Source of the DNA: Larix sibirica | Taxonomy: Eukaryota; Streptophyta; Pinopsida; Pinales; Pinaceae | NCBI GenBank assembly: GCA_004151065.3 | Contig: NWUY0300031002.1 | Location: forward strand, 29,908 to 42,869 | Direction: 5' to 3' | Length of the DNA stretch: 12,962 bases | In this document: positions 1 through 8,366 of the stretch, piece after piece | Layout of the letters: each line of letters starts with the position of its first letter | Numbering within the stretch: position 1 is the first letter of the stretch | Notes under the pieces: generated by a model | What the model saw: the letters and a program-made list of their open reading frames with translations, nothing else | The model's database searches: none | Told to the model about the DNA's origin: nothing | Position numbers and translations under genes: made by a program

Positions 1-938
1 GACAACCAAGGAAGACTGATGAGATGCCACTTCAGACTCAGCTTGTGATCGAGACTTTTGAGAGATGGGCCTTAGAATTCATGGGAACAATTACCCCCCC
101 ATTCCGCTATAAGGTCCATATGATAGTATGCACAGACTACGTCACAAATTGGGTGGAAGCAAAAGCGCTTCCCATGGCAACAAAACAGGTAGTGTCAGAT
201 TTCGTATATGAGGAGATCTTTGTTTGCTTTGGGGTTCTGCAAGAGATAGTCGTAGATGGAGGGTCCCAGTTCACTTCCCATTTGATTCAAATACTTACTC
301 AACATTTTAAGAATTGGCATAGGGTGACTTTACCATATCATCCTCAAGCTAATGGACATGTAAAAAGTATTAATAAAGTGTTGGAATCGATATTGACAAA
401 GACTATGCAAATACATCTCACTGATTGGGATGCTAAACTCGCAAAATCTCCTTGGGCCTACAAAACTACTTGAAGGAATACCACATGCTTCACCCCTTAC
501 AAGCTTATTTATGGCAAGAATGTTAATTTTTAGATTGAATTTGAAAGCAAGATACTTACAACTGTTGTATAGGTTGAATTATACCATACAGGGGCACAAC
601 AACATCGCTTAGACCAGCTCAATGAGCTGGATGAGTTGCGGCAAGTTGTTGTCCAACATACCTAAGTTGTTCAACACTAGTGGGAAATATGGAATGATAA
701 ATTTATCAAGAAGAAAACATTCCTGGTAGGGGACTGGGCCTTGCTATATGAATCACGGTTCAAATAACTCAAGGGAAAGTTTTGCGCAAGATGGTTAGGT
801 CCTTATGAAGTAGATACAACCTTTGACAATGGTACTATCAAGTTGAGAACCATCGACGAATGTCGAAATCCTCTGCTTGCCAATGGACATCGATTGAGGG
901 TATATCAAAAACCATTGACTAGGGAATCTTTTATTTAA
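1..938 (+). pseudogene. Ty3/gypsy pol fragment: integrase core and GPY/F C-terminus, decayed, 5' end outside the window
   Basis: This is the 3' end of a Ty3/gypsy retrotransposon pol gene, whose integrase would join element cDNA to host DNA. The frame is open from position 3, so the protein began upstream; the ATG at 24 is internal. Residues are counted from that ATG. Segments typical of plant integrases are visible: the first strand WALEFMG (15-21), TDYVTNWVEA (37-46), VVDGGSQFTS (76-85) and YHPQANGHVKSINK (105-118). Downstream the same phase gives HRLDQLNELDELRQ, FIKKKTFLVGDWALLY, RWLGPYEV (GPY/F module, about 789-810) and LLANGHRLRVY. Internal stops lie at 471, 531, 570, 663, 678 and 765; the terminal stop is at 936-938. 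No frameshift is needed. Two catalytic acidic positions are changed: E18 where D is usual and K114 where E is usual. The element is inactive. Ty3/gypsy identity is close to certain; the lineage was not resolved. Confidence 0.93.
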
Positions 939-1288
939 CAAGTCATTGTTGTTTCAAATTTAGATATTGTTGATGTAGAGGCCCTGTTATCCACATCAAC
1001 CACANACAAGAATTCCTAGAGTATGCCAACAAAAAAAAGCTGATAGGCAGTTGGCCATATCCCTAATTAAACATATTCATTCTTCACCAATGAAGATTGA
1101 AATTTTATAGAGATGGGAGAAGACTACATTCTTGATTCTTGGGAATGTATAATGCTTACAACCAAATTAGACAACTCAGGGAAGTATGGATAGATGTTTC
1201 AGACACCAATGACAAAGAATTGTTCTATGTTGATATTGGCCCTAGTTATATCACTTGGAGTAGCTACTAGCTAATCCTCTAGTTCTGT
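939..1288. other. Spacer between pol remnant and putative PPT, with a short coding-like stretch
   Basis: No recognisable gene. After the pol stop there is a segment with an ambiguous base at 1005 and an A-rich run near 1031-1038. A 36-codon open stretch at 1160-1267, ending in TAG at 1268-1270, has a protein-like composition (it includes REVWIDVSDTNDKELFY) but matches nothing I know. It could be the end of an extra retrotransposon ORF downstream of pol, or chance. Function unknown. Confidence 0.4.
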
Positions 1289-1304
1289 AGAGAGAAAGGA
1301 GAAA
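1289..1304 (+). other. Putative polypurine tract of the Ty3/gypsy element
   Basis: Sixteen consecutive purines, AGAGAGAAAGGAGAAA, lie downstream of the integrase and 10 bases before the proposed LTR start. LTR retrotransposons prime plus-strand DNA synthesis from such a tract just upstream of the 3' LTR. The 10-base gap is longer than the usual 0-3, so either the boundary or the assignment may be wrong. Confidence 0.4.
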
Positions 1305-1965
1305 TAATAATCTATGGAAACACTGACTCTCTAGTGCAACAACAACGTTCTGGATGGACATAAGTTTTCCTAAACAAATTATTTCCAAGAAAATATTGGG
1401 TGCAAAGGCAAGTGAATTTTATTCTCCATCTGCAAGTAGACATGATCGTAGCACACCAAAACTACATGTGGTTCAAATTCAAGATGAGACATCTTGGAGG
1501 GAGATATTCTCCACTAGACCCCCTTGTATTCTGTCTTCATAGATCAAAATTTCATTCAGCGTGACCTAGATGGATGTCTGGTCGACCAAATCCAAAATCA
1601 TATTCCTCTCAACTACAAAGTAGAGTCTACCTTTGCAGGTGAATACTGTTGTGGACCAAAAATCGATTATGATGGGATCTGATGTTGAACAATGATTTTA
1701 TTTCTATATTTTCCTCGATACTGAATTCAGGATTGACTGCTCTGACAACGATAATAAAATATTCGCTGGTTGTGCATGTGGAGAGGACCCATGCATATGT
1801 CAAGTGGGTCATGATGATTAGTTGGAAGTATCGTGGGCCGCTCTATGATCCACTGTTTAAATATTCGTCACATTTGAATGATTGTACTTTCGTAAGTCTG
1901 GTTGGTCATACTTGGATTATTAGGGTCCCTATATGTCTGGATGGACCACTTAAGGGACGAGATAA

Positions 1966-1989
1966 AAATAGTGGTAGTCCCCACTATTT
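1966..1989. repeat. Perfect 9-bp inverted repeat with 6-base loop in LTR-like block
   Basis: AAATAGTGG (1966-1974), a six-base loop, then CCACTATTT (1981-1989). The arms are exactly complementary. It lies about 65 bases before the TATA box, in what would be U3 of the putative LTR, so it could be a protein-binding palindrome. No function is shown. Confidence 0.6.
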
Positions 1990-2054
1990 CCCTGAATCTC
2001 CTTTATGACTTATAGTTGTCAGTCATGCCTCACCGAATTAACTGACTGAGATGT

Positions 2055-2060
2055 TATAAA
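2055..2060 (+). promoter_or_regulatory. TATA box of the putative LTR promoter
   Basis: TATAAA within TTATAAATGAAG, preceded by GACTGAG and followed after about 10 bases by the pyrimidine-rich CCTCCCTCTGC. The layout fits the U3/R boundary of a plant LTR. Transcription would start roughly 25-35 bases downstream. Inferred from sequence only. Confidence 0.45.
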
Positions 2061-2361
2061 TGAAGCCTCCCTCTGCATTATATTCATTCAGAGTTTTTGA
2101 GTGCGAGAGTTCTATTAGTTTTGTGTGTGAGTCGAGGTTTGTGTATACTCTATTCCCGCGAATCTTGTTATCTGGCATACAAAAATCATATATCTCAAGT
2201 GTAAGTGCGTAGAGCTGGTTAAGTGTATGCTCTCTCTTTGTGCCTAGTGCGATCTGTAGGCATCAGAAGCTTAATACTCTTATGTCTATGTTTCCTGTGA
2301 TGATGTTCACCCTCCAAAGATGATCAAGTTTAGAGTATGTAATTATTGAAGACTAAAAATT

Positions 2362-3237
2362 ATGTGGGTGGAATTGGTGCGTCACAAAGACGATTTGATC
2401 CTTGTGCCTCTTGAAGCTCCTAAGCATGTCATTGGGCATGGGCAGTTCACAATCTTCAACATAATTTTCTTTTGGAGTGATGACAAGGCTCATAAGAAAT
2501 GTCTCTTGTCACCTATGATAAACTTTTTATTCCTAAATCAACAAGAGGGTTGGGATTAAGAGCCCTTGAACTAAATAGTATCTTGGGATCCAAAACCTGG
2601 TGGCGCTTGCTCAAAGGTGGAAAGGAAATCCGGGGTAGTCTCTAGAGATGCAAATATGCTAAGGATATATATGAAAAACAATTAATTCAGATGGATAGGG
2701 AAAGAGTTCACTGCAAGATATGGAACATGAACTAGCTGGGAGAAATGATGGACATGCAAACTGCCACCTGTCCACCAACCACATTCACATCCAGAACTAC
2801 GACATGCTCTCATATGCACTCAACTCATCACACTCAATGGAAAAATATTGCAAGAAGAATTTGAAGGTGCTTCCAAGGAGGTTCCTCTCTCCATTTTGTT
2901 TGAAAAGAAGGAAAATGGTGCACTGAATCCCTGACAATCACCTGGATCTCTCTAGTTTTTAATCATCTCTCAATCATCTCCAGACTCTTGGATATTTTAT
3001 CTATAGCTCATATCAACTTTTTCTGGTTTGTGTACATGGATAACTCTTGGTTGTAAGCACTGCTTTCATTGGGTGGGAATAGCAACCCTATGGGTTAGTA
3101 TAGCCATCTGGATGGTCTAGGCCAGGTTTCCCACATGTAGGCTCACAAAGAGATTGCAAGACATTTTTATTCATTTGTAATCTTATGCCTGCACATTAAT
3201 AGAATTTAGAAACACTAACTTAAAAAACAAAAAAAAC
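2362..3237 (+). mobile_element. 5'-truncated, internally deleted LINE fragment with A-rich tail, + strand
   Basis: This is a remnant of a non-LTR retrotransposon, C-terminal to the reverse transcriptase catalytic core. Frame 1 from 2362 reads LEAPKHVIGH, then FFWSDDKAHKK, which resembles the plant LINE segment containing FLWSG. Reading then moves to frame 3 at about 2514 and gives YDKLFIPKS, GLGLRALELN and KTWWRLLKGGKE, the usual WDK-IPK-GGLGLR-WWRLLKG series. A TAG at 2643-2645 sits where W is usual (GSL*RCKYA); KIWNMN follows, then a stop at 2733. Downstream sequence looks like a LINE 3' UTR and ends in an interrupted A run (3222-3236), as expected of target-primed insertion. The endonuclease and catalytic RT are absent, and most of the zf-RVT part is missing. 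I see no convincing target-site duplication. A 68-codon frame at 2720-2926 within it is unrecognised. Confidence 0.8.
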
Positions 3238-3630
3238 GTGGATTTGATTCAAAATAATGGCGAACTTAATAATAATAAATTTGCAGTCTCAATATGAGTT
3301 TCTTTTTTATTAATCTAAACAAATTTTGGTCTGAAATGTTGTATGAATAATTTTGAATTGATGAATCTAAGATATCAAATGTTAACACTGCAATAGTGTT
3401 TTTGTCTATTAAAAATGTTGAATCTTTATATACATTTAAAAAAAATAACAATTTCATCAAATTATCTAACCAACTTCCTATAATAACAATCTCATTTAGG
3501 TAAAATACCTTACAACCTTGTTCAATAATTAAATACAAGCTCAATGTTCATCATAGTTGAAAATTAATAATAGATAATTACATTTCTTACAAATTTTACT
3601 ATTAATTAGTATGAAATGTGTTTAAAAAAT

Positions 3631-3687
3631 TCCAACATCATAATAATCATTATGGTTTCAAAAAATCCAACATCATAATAACAATTA
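3631..3687. repeat. Short direct repeat, two copies, about 35 bp apart
   Basis: TCCAACATCATAATAA begins at 3631 and again at 3666, each preceded by an A run and followed by a CATTA/CAATTA variant. The 35-bp offset and similar flanks suggest a local duplication within AT-rich DNA. Confidence 0.6.
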
Positions 3688-3759
3688 GGGATGCGCTAAT
3701 CATAATTGAAAATTATAGCAAGTATGTTGATTCTGGTGTAAGTGTTTCAAAAAACACTG

Positions 3760-3848
3760 CCATAATAATAATTAGAGACAATCTAACCATAATAATAATA
3801 ATAATAATTAGAGACAAGTTTACCATAATAATAAGTAGAGACAAGTAA
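3760..3848. repeat. Imperfect tandem repeat, three copies of a CCATAATAATAA...GAGACAA unit
   Basis: Three adjacent copies start at 3760, 3787 and 3823. Each begins CCATAATAATAA and ends TTAGAGACAA or GTAGAGACAAG. The middle copy is longer because its ATA triplet run is expanded. This combines a minisatellite with internal microsatellite expansion. A 76-codon frame across it is only a translation of the repeat. Confidence 0.75.
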
Positions 3849-4099
3849 ATCATAATTGAAAATTGACACATCCTACTACATTGTGTACTGCTTTACTATT
3901 AAAAGTAGACATTATTTATTAGAATATGTTTAATGGTAAAAGTGGTTGTAATGGTTGTTGGCTATGTGAATTTTCAACTATGACTAACAAGAGTTATTTT
4001 TGAAGCATGTCATTATAAGAAATAGAGTTGGTATATTTCAATTAAGATTATCTACAAGGTCCAATAAATAGCAAAAGTTGTTCTTACCAAATGTGACTT

Positions 4100-4380
4100 A
4101 TATAACTTATTTCTAAAGAGATCTTGTATATGGGAAATGCAAAAACATGTCATCCATAGGGTCCTCTTTATATTTTCCTAAAATACATATACCCTAACCC
4201 AATCCAACTTTTCTTTTGTCCATTATCCCACATGATAGGGTTGTTTTCCAAGGCCATCTATAGAAATATTTTTGTATTTAATGGGGTTTCCGATTTCCAG
4301 ACAAAATTCCATCACCAAATCCTGTCAATAACCAAATCCCCTTCTATTTTAGTTGAATAACCCAACTTAATAGTATATAC
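4100..4380 (-). pseudogene. zf-RVT-like C-terminal region of the minus-strand LINE, zinc ligands lost
   Basis: The minus-strand reading gives VYTIKLGYSTK, then NFVWKSETPLNTKIFL, MALENNPIMWDNGQKKSW and, with a frame change, DDMFLHFPYTRSLW. Plant LINE proteins carry a region here of the form W...P.K...F.W, followed by a zinc-binding cluster of the C-x2-C...H...C kind. Here the expected cysteines read as other residues (GLGYMYF, FLHFPY), leaving only the histidine. Stops interrupt at the positions of conserved tryptophans. In living elements this module is thought to help bind nucleic acid. Family assignment is by pattern only. Confidence 0.7.
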
Positions 4381-4609
4381 CCTAGTGCTTGGATTCTTGG
4401 ACCATTTAAGCTATTCTTCCTCATCTAGTAGTTTGATTACACTATGTTGTAAGATATTTACATGTTGACTCCATTCCTTTGCCAATCACTATGGATATTT
4501 AAGAATTATGCTATAAACCATCCTTGTAGCCAAACATTCCTTACTTGTTGTGAATTTGACTCATTTAAATGATAGATCCCTCAATCTATAATGCCACCAA
4601 ACATGCCTA

Positions 4610-4795
4610 TTATAGTTTATGATTACCCTTACAACCAATCCAAGGGTCCTCCCCAATCCTTCCCTTTCTTCCATTCCCTATTTTCCAAGAAACCCACTTA
4701 CTAACCAAAGGAAATCCCTTAACCAATTTTTTCTGAACAATATATGCTCCATGTGATCGTTTCCTAACCAATGTGAACCAATCTATGATTGACAA
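4610..4795 (-). pseudogene. Post-RT segment of the minus-strand LINE
   Basis: An open stretch reads LSIIDWF, SHGAYIVQKKLVKGFPLV, KWVSWKIGNGRKGRIGEDPW, in which W-x-IGNG-x5-EDPW is a hallmark of the region between the RT and the zf-RVT domain of plant LINEs. Just upstream on the minus strand another frame gives GLWGRVMKSKYLK, the usual preceding block (about 4835-4800). The ATG at 4795 is internal to the old gene, not a real start. No separate function is implied. Confidence 0.85.
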
Positions 4796-4949
4796 CTATT
4801 TTAAATATTTACTTTTCATGACTCTACCCCACAAGCCCTCAATGTAAACCAATCTCCATAAAAAAAATTTGTTGGTGATGTACTTAAAATGTACATGCTT
4901 TTCAAACCCTAGCCTCTAGTTCTTTTTGAGTGGAAATACTTGTCCATTT

Positions 4950-6239
4950 GACTAGTGGTATGCCTTCCTTCACTATTTTACTAGTATTGCCTTGACCAAA
5001 ACTAATATCCCACCATGTGATGACAATTTGCACCAAAATATTACTCTAGCTTCAATTTTATTATAAATACATAGCTAGTACTCATATCTATAATCATTAG
5101 GTTTTAATGCAAACCCAAGATATTTCACCCCTAATCCAATTAAAAAAATCATAGGAAATATATTTTTTGCTTGTGCCAAGACTTCATCTTCTAACTCATT
5201 TTTTTAGCGAATATTTGTTCAAATTTATTTCCAAGCATGTTGCTTTGGAAAATAGATCCAAAAGCTCCTTTATTTTTTCCAACTCCTGGATTGAACCATG
5301 ACCAAATATGATGATGTCATCTACAAAAAACAAATAAGAAATGTATACAAAGTTTGAATTTTTTTATCCCTTTTAGTTCCCCTGTTCTTCTAACATCCTT
5401 TAGTAGCATGCTCAAACCCTGCACCACTAATAAAAACAGAAAGGGAGATAAGGAACTACCTTATCTAAGGCCTCTTGAGGTAGTAAAGAGACTAGAAGGT
5501 GATTCATTTATCAAAACTACAAATGAAACAGATTCAAGGCAACCCATGATCCAATTTTCTGTCTAGAGATTCATAAGTATATGTAGTAGCAAAAGTCTAA
5601 GATATAATCAATTCACCTTATCATATACCTTTGATAGATCAATCTTCATGATGGTTGTAGGAAAATTTTAAGTCTTGATAGTATGCATTCCTTCTTGGGT
5701 TGTCTCAACAATATCATGTATTACTCAATTGCATAGATCAATGTGCTCATATTAAATAAAACTTGACAATATACCCTTCAATCTATTAACAATGATTTTT
5801 CAAATGAGTTTATAAACAAGATTGCATAATGAGATAGGTCTGTAATCATCAAAGGAAGTGTGCCAATCTTGTTTTTTGGGAATAAGTTCTATGAAGGTGG
5901 TATTTATATCCCCGAGTACTTTCCCAAAAATCCTAGATTCATCAACAACTCTTAACAAATCCTACTCAACAAATAATAGAAGCCCAAGTAAAATTCAATA
6001 ATTAGTCCATCAAGACTAGGTCTTTTCCCTTTTTTAAAAGAGGCTAAGACAAACTTCAATTCCTTTCCGGTGAATTTTGAATCTAGAGCCATGTTCATAT
6101 CTTCATTTATAAGTCTAGGGAATAAACTTAATACTTTCATTATTTCTCCAATATTTGCAGAATCTAGATCTTCAAACAAATTCTTGAAATTTTGTTTTCC
6201 TACTTTAGAAATTTCCTTGAAAGTATTAACCTTTATCAT
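4950..6239 (-). pseudogene. Reverse transcriptase domain of the minus-strand LINE, decayed
   Basis: This domain would copy LINE RNA at the cut target. From the N-terminal side: GKQNFKNLFEDLDSANIGE and INEDMNMALDSKFTGKEL, then FKKGKRPSLDGL, where family members have PGPDG. Next come FIELIPKKQ and [16 protein letters not shown] (about 5850-5800), KIDLSKVYDKVN (about 5650-5615; the usual KAYD is KVYD), SRGLR*GSSLSPFLFLLV (about 5480-5430) and the catalytic FVDD at 5327-5316. KYLGFALKPNDYRYE and SSHGGILVLVKAILV (thumb side) follow near 5120-4970. The aspartates of FVDD and of DLSKVYD are intact, but the gene is broken by many stops, including one at 5463-5461 in the RQG motif and one after KVN where W is usual. 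There is a frameshift immediately before FVDD and another near 5200. The longest surviving piece is 95 codons (6239-5952). Confidence 0.93.
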
Positions 6240-6640
6240 GTTTGTCTAAGTAATGTCCCAAATTTCATTTATGTGTTTTCTATGATTACAAATTTATAAA
6301 AGTATTCAGTGTTATTATCTCCTTCACTTAGCCAAATGGATTTGACCTTGAGTCTCCATTCAACCTCCTCCTTTTCTAGTAAATACTTCTTGATTCTTTC
6401 AAGTTCCCTCAAGACCAAAAATTATTACTCAGTGAATACACTAGAGTGGTGTGATCCCTTATTCCACTTATTTTAACTATTTTTGTGAATTTATGGGAAG
6501 TGCTTTACTGTATCCTTTCATAGCTTCTTTAACTCTTTTTAGATTCTATGCAATACACCTCATTGTTGTCAACCCCTCTTGTCTATGAAATGGCTTCCAA
6601 TGCTTTTAGATTAGATATCTAAAATATTTTTCCAACAACC
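6240..6640 (-). pseudogene. Endonuclease-RT linker of the minus-strand LINE
   Basis: The linker between the two enzymatic domains has no catalytic role. Minus-strand frames give KHWKPFHRQEGLTTMRCIA (about 6615-6555), then a more disrupted stretch, then W-R-L-K-V-K-S-IWLSEGDNNTEYFYKF (about 6365-6295), a characteristic pre-RT signature of plant LINEs. Several stops interrupt the reading. Its presence shows that endonuclease and RT belong to one continuous element and not two insertions. Confidence 0.8.
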
Positions 6641-6699
6641 ATGTGTGGTTATATTTTAGTGGGCCAGGTGACTTCTTCTTATTTGATTCTAGTTTTAAA

Positions 6700-7377
6700 A
6701 AAATTGGTTGATGGTCTAATAGTCCACCATTACCCACCCAAGATTTTACCCTCACATCATTAGTAAATGAATATTTTGCAACTAAATATATGTCAAGTCT
6801 TTTGAATATCCCCTCTCTTCCTCTTCTTGCATTTCACCAAGTGGATACAATCTTTATTGGTTTCGTACAGATCGAATGATGAGTTTCAAAAATATTTGTG
6901 AAGAAATCCCTAAATGGATCCCTTCTTGCAACCTCCCCCCAAATATCCCTTGCATTAAGTGTTATATTATGACCCACCTATTAAATAGTATCCTCAATAA
7001 TAGTACAACTCATCTAGTCCTTCCCAAAATGCATTTCTTTCCCCATAAGGCTCATAAATATTTAACAATATCAGATCCTTTCCAAGTTCCTTGGCCTTGA
7101 GATCCGCCATTCTGCCTGCACTCATAACTGAAGTTGAAATAGTGTCAAAAATGGAGTTTCAACTAGTTATTAGATCCCTGAATAAACCTACAACATCTAT
7201 AGGAAAAAATTTCCAATCTTTTAAACTAGATGACATAAAATCCAAAGCTTTCTATCCACCACACAAAGTTTCTTGTAACATCACAATATCAAGTTGGTAC
7301 ACCATAGTCATTCATTTGAGGGCTAATGTTTTATGGGAACCCCATACCCCTCTAGAATTTAGGGAGATAATGATCAT
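6700..7377 (-). pseudogene. Endonuclease domain of the minus-strand LINE, catalytic motif disrupted
   Basis: LINE endonucleases of the apurinic/DNase I-like fold nick target DNA to prime reverse transcription. The minus-strand ATG at 7377-7375 starts MIIISLNSRGVWG (usual: WN-RG). It continues with LDIVMLQET (metal-binding E, MLQET at 7281-7267), ALDFMSSSLKDWKF, ISTSVMSAGRM, LILLNIYEPYGERNAFW (usual G replaced by E in IYGPYGE) and LDELYYY. After a stop the expected IGGD-x-N motif reads as IGG followed by a frameshift (about 6977-6968), then NITLNARDIWGEVARRDPF, KIVSTW*NARRG and WVGNGGLLDHQPIF (DH of the usual SDH motif at 6719-6705). At least five stops are present. The ATG could be the original start, since the N-terminus is the expected length from the WN-RG motif. 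Confidence 0.92.
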
Positions 7378-7536
7378 TTAGTAACTAATTTCTCTGTCAT
7401 CCCTACTCTAAGGACCAAATTGATGGTGAGTATTTACCTACTCCTACTTATTTCTTTGCCGATGATTTTTCTAACAACACATTAGATTTCCTCCCTACAA
7501 TGGAAGGCATATCATTATCCATAACCAGTCCTTCCT

Positions 7537-7920
7537 CTATCCTCCTAGTTCCTCCTCCCAAAAATTTAAAGACCTCAATGAACAAGAATATTTAAAGTTG
7601 GATTTTAATGACTTCTTCTTATGGTTATTCTTAGAAATATTTGAGGAATTAGGGAACTGGGCGTCAATATCTTCAATTAAATCAATAGTAAGGGCCACAA
7701 AGATCGAATATTGGCTAGGAGTTGGGGAAGTTGTAACCTCATGTGGTTTATCACATCCAACAGAGTTAAACTTAGGCACACTACACCCTCCAAAATCTAG
7801 TATGGGATTTCTCAAGTTAGACCTTCCCTCAACCCATTCACATCCAATGGGAAATTTGAACATCATAATTTAATATTTACAACACCTAATTACTTCTTGT
7901 ATAACCTTTACTAGTTGTCT
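7537..7920 (-). pseudogene. Unrecognised ORF1-like segment upstream of the LINE endonuclease
   Basis: A 109-codon open frame (7866-7537, minus) runs in the same direction as the LINE and lies just upstream of the endonuclease, where LINE ORF1 is expected. The phase can be followed further upstream as QLVKVIQEVIRCCKY before a TAA, so the ATG at 7866 may be internal. Visible features: PIGCEWVEGRSNLRNPIL, GGCSVPKFNSVGC and a basic KNNHKKKSLKSNFK stretch. There is no clear CCHC zinc knuckle or RNA-binding motif. The following 150 bases up to the endonuclease ATG are weakly coding-like (MDNDMPSIVGRKSN). I do not recognise the protein; assigning it to the LINE rests on position and strand. Confidence 0.5.
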
Positions 7921-7929
7921 GTTAGCCTA

Positions 7930-8203
7930 AGTTCTCATCACCTAGTATGGAAACAAGTCTGATGGAAAAATATAATAATAGAAGAATTTATGCTTACTTT
8001 GCAAACAAGGAGAAATTGAGGACAAGTAGCATTTTCAGATACATTGTCATATTTATGAATAAATAAGATTTGAATAGCTTACATAGCTTAAAAATGGAGT
8101 TATACTAAGGGCGTTTTATAACACCGCTAAAAAATGAATATATTGCATATTGAGACATCCTTGAGATAAAGGACATCAAAGTTAGAATTATATAATTTTA
8201 AAA
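7930..8203. other. Non-coding AT-rich interval
   Basis: No gene, RNA or known repeat recognised. The sequence lies between the 5' side of the minus-strand LINE and a cluster of simple repeats. Confidence 0.5.
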
Positions 8204-8255
8204 TTCTTGTTCCATATTTTCAATAAGGCTTCTTGTTCCATAGTTTCAATAAGGT
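8204..8255. repeat. 26-bp tandem duplication, two copies
   Basis: TTCTTGTTCCATATTTTCAA plus TAAGGC (8204-8229) is followed directly by a copy (8230-8255) differing at two positions. A second small tandem, TATATTCTAT twice, lies at 8280-8299. Both look like replication-slippage products. Confidence 0.85.
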
Positions 8256-8333
8256 CTCTCATGGATGAAAATAAAAACATTATATTCTATTATATTCTAT
8301 TAGTTAGCATGGGATGTGTTTCAATTTTTTTGA

Positions 8334-8366
8334 CAATAATAATAATACTAATACTACTACTACTAC

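Larger units (their letters stand above)
1315..2296 (+). repeat. Putative decayed 3' LTR of the Ty3/gypsy element
   Basis: The block follows pol and a purine tract. It opens with TGGAAACA (1315-1322) and closes with TGTTTCCT (2289-2296), which would be near-perfect short terminal inverted repeats with the final CA mutated. A TATA box at about 2055-2060 is followed by a C/T-rich stretch, then TTCATTCAGAG and a GT-rich segment to about 2280; that order resembles a plant LTR promoter, R and U5. The implied length of 982 bp is normal for gypsy LTRs. Open frames inside it (for example 1354-1542 and 1682-2008) match no protein and are probably chance. The 5' LTR is outside the window, so the pairing cannot be tested here. 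The R/U5-like part is more secure than the exact ends. Confidence 0.5.
3238..4050. other. AT-rich intergenic stretch with short degenerate repeats
   Basis: No gene recognised. The sequence is strongly A+T rich, and the open frames at 3266-3544 (minus) and 3618-3848 (plus) have low-complexity translations rich in I, N and K. The motif TCATAATTGAAAATT occurs at about 3699 and 3848, with a variant near 3550. A TCCAACATCATAATAA motif is repeated at 3631 and 3666. The stretch may contain the 3' UTR of the minus-strand LINE, but no poly(T) boundary is visible. Confidence 0.6.
4100..7920 (-). mobile_element. Long decayed LINE (non-LTR retrotransposon), minus strand
   Basis: Reading the minus strand from high to low coordinates gives the domain order of plant LINEs: an unrecognised ORF1-like frame (about 7920-7537), an apurinic-type endonuclease (7377-6700), a linker ending W-R-L-K...WLSEGDNNTEYF (about 6365-6300), a reverse transcriptase (about 6239-4950), a post-RT segment and a zf-RVT-like end (4380-4100). 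All of it carries stops and frameshifts, so no protein can be made. A deletion of part of the segment between RT and the 4795-4610 frame is likely, because the usual IPK-GG-WGLK region is compressed into about 150 bases. The low-coordinate boundary is uncertain since no poly(T) or target-site duplication was identified. The element is antisense to the + strand fragment at 2362-3237, so it is a separate insertion. Confidence 0.9.

Noticed and set aside
24-473. Treating the 149-codon frame as an intact gene
   Set aside because: The ATG is internal, the frame starts outside the window, the stop at 471 is premature, and the catalytic residues are altered.
1682-2008. 108-codon + strand open frame
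   Set aside because: No family motif, and it lies inside the putative LTR, ending just before the TATA region; probably chance.
5354-5566. 70-codon + strand open frame, and those at 6876-7100 and 7091-7381
   Set aside because: All are antisense to readable RT or endonuclease segments of the LINE.
7598-7873. 91-codon + strand open frame
   Set aside because: Antisense to the ORF1-like frame of the minus-strand LINE; translation shows no motif.
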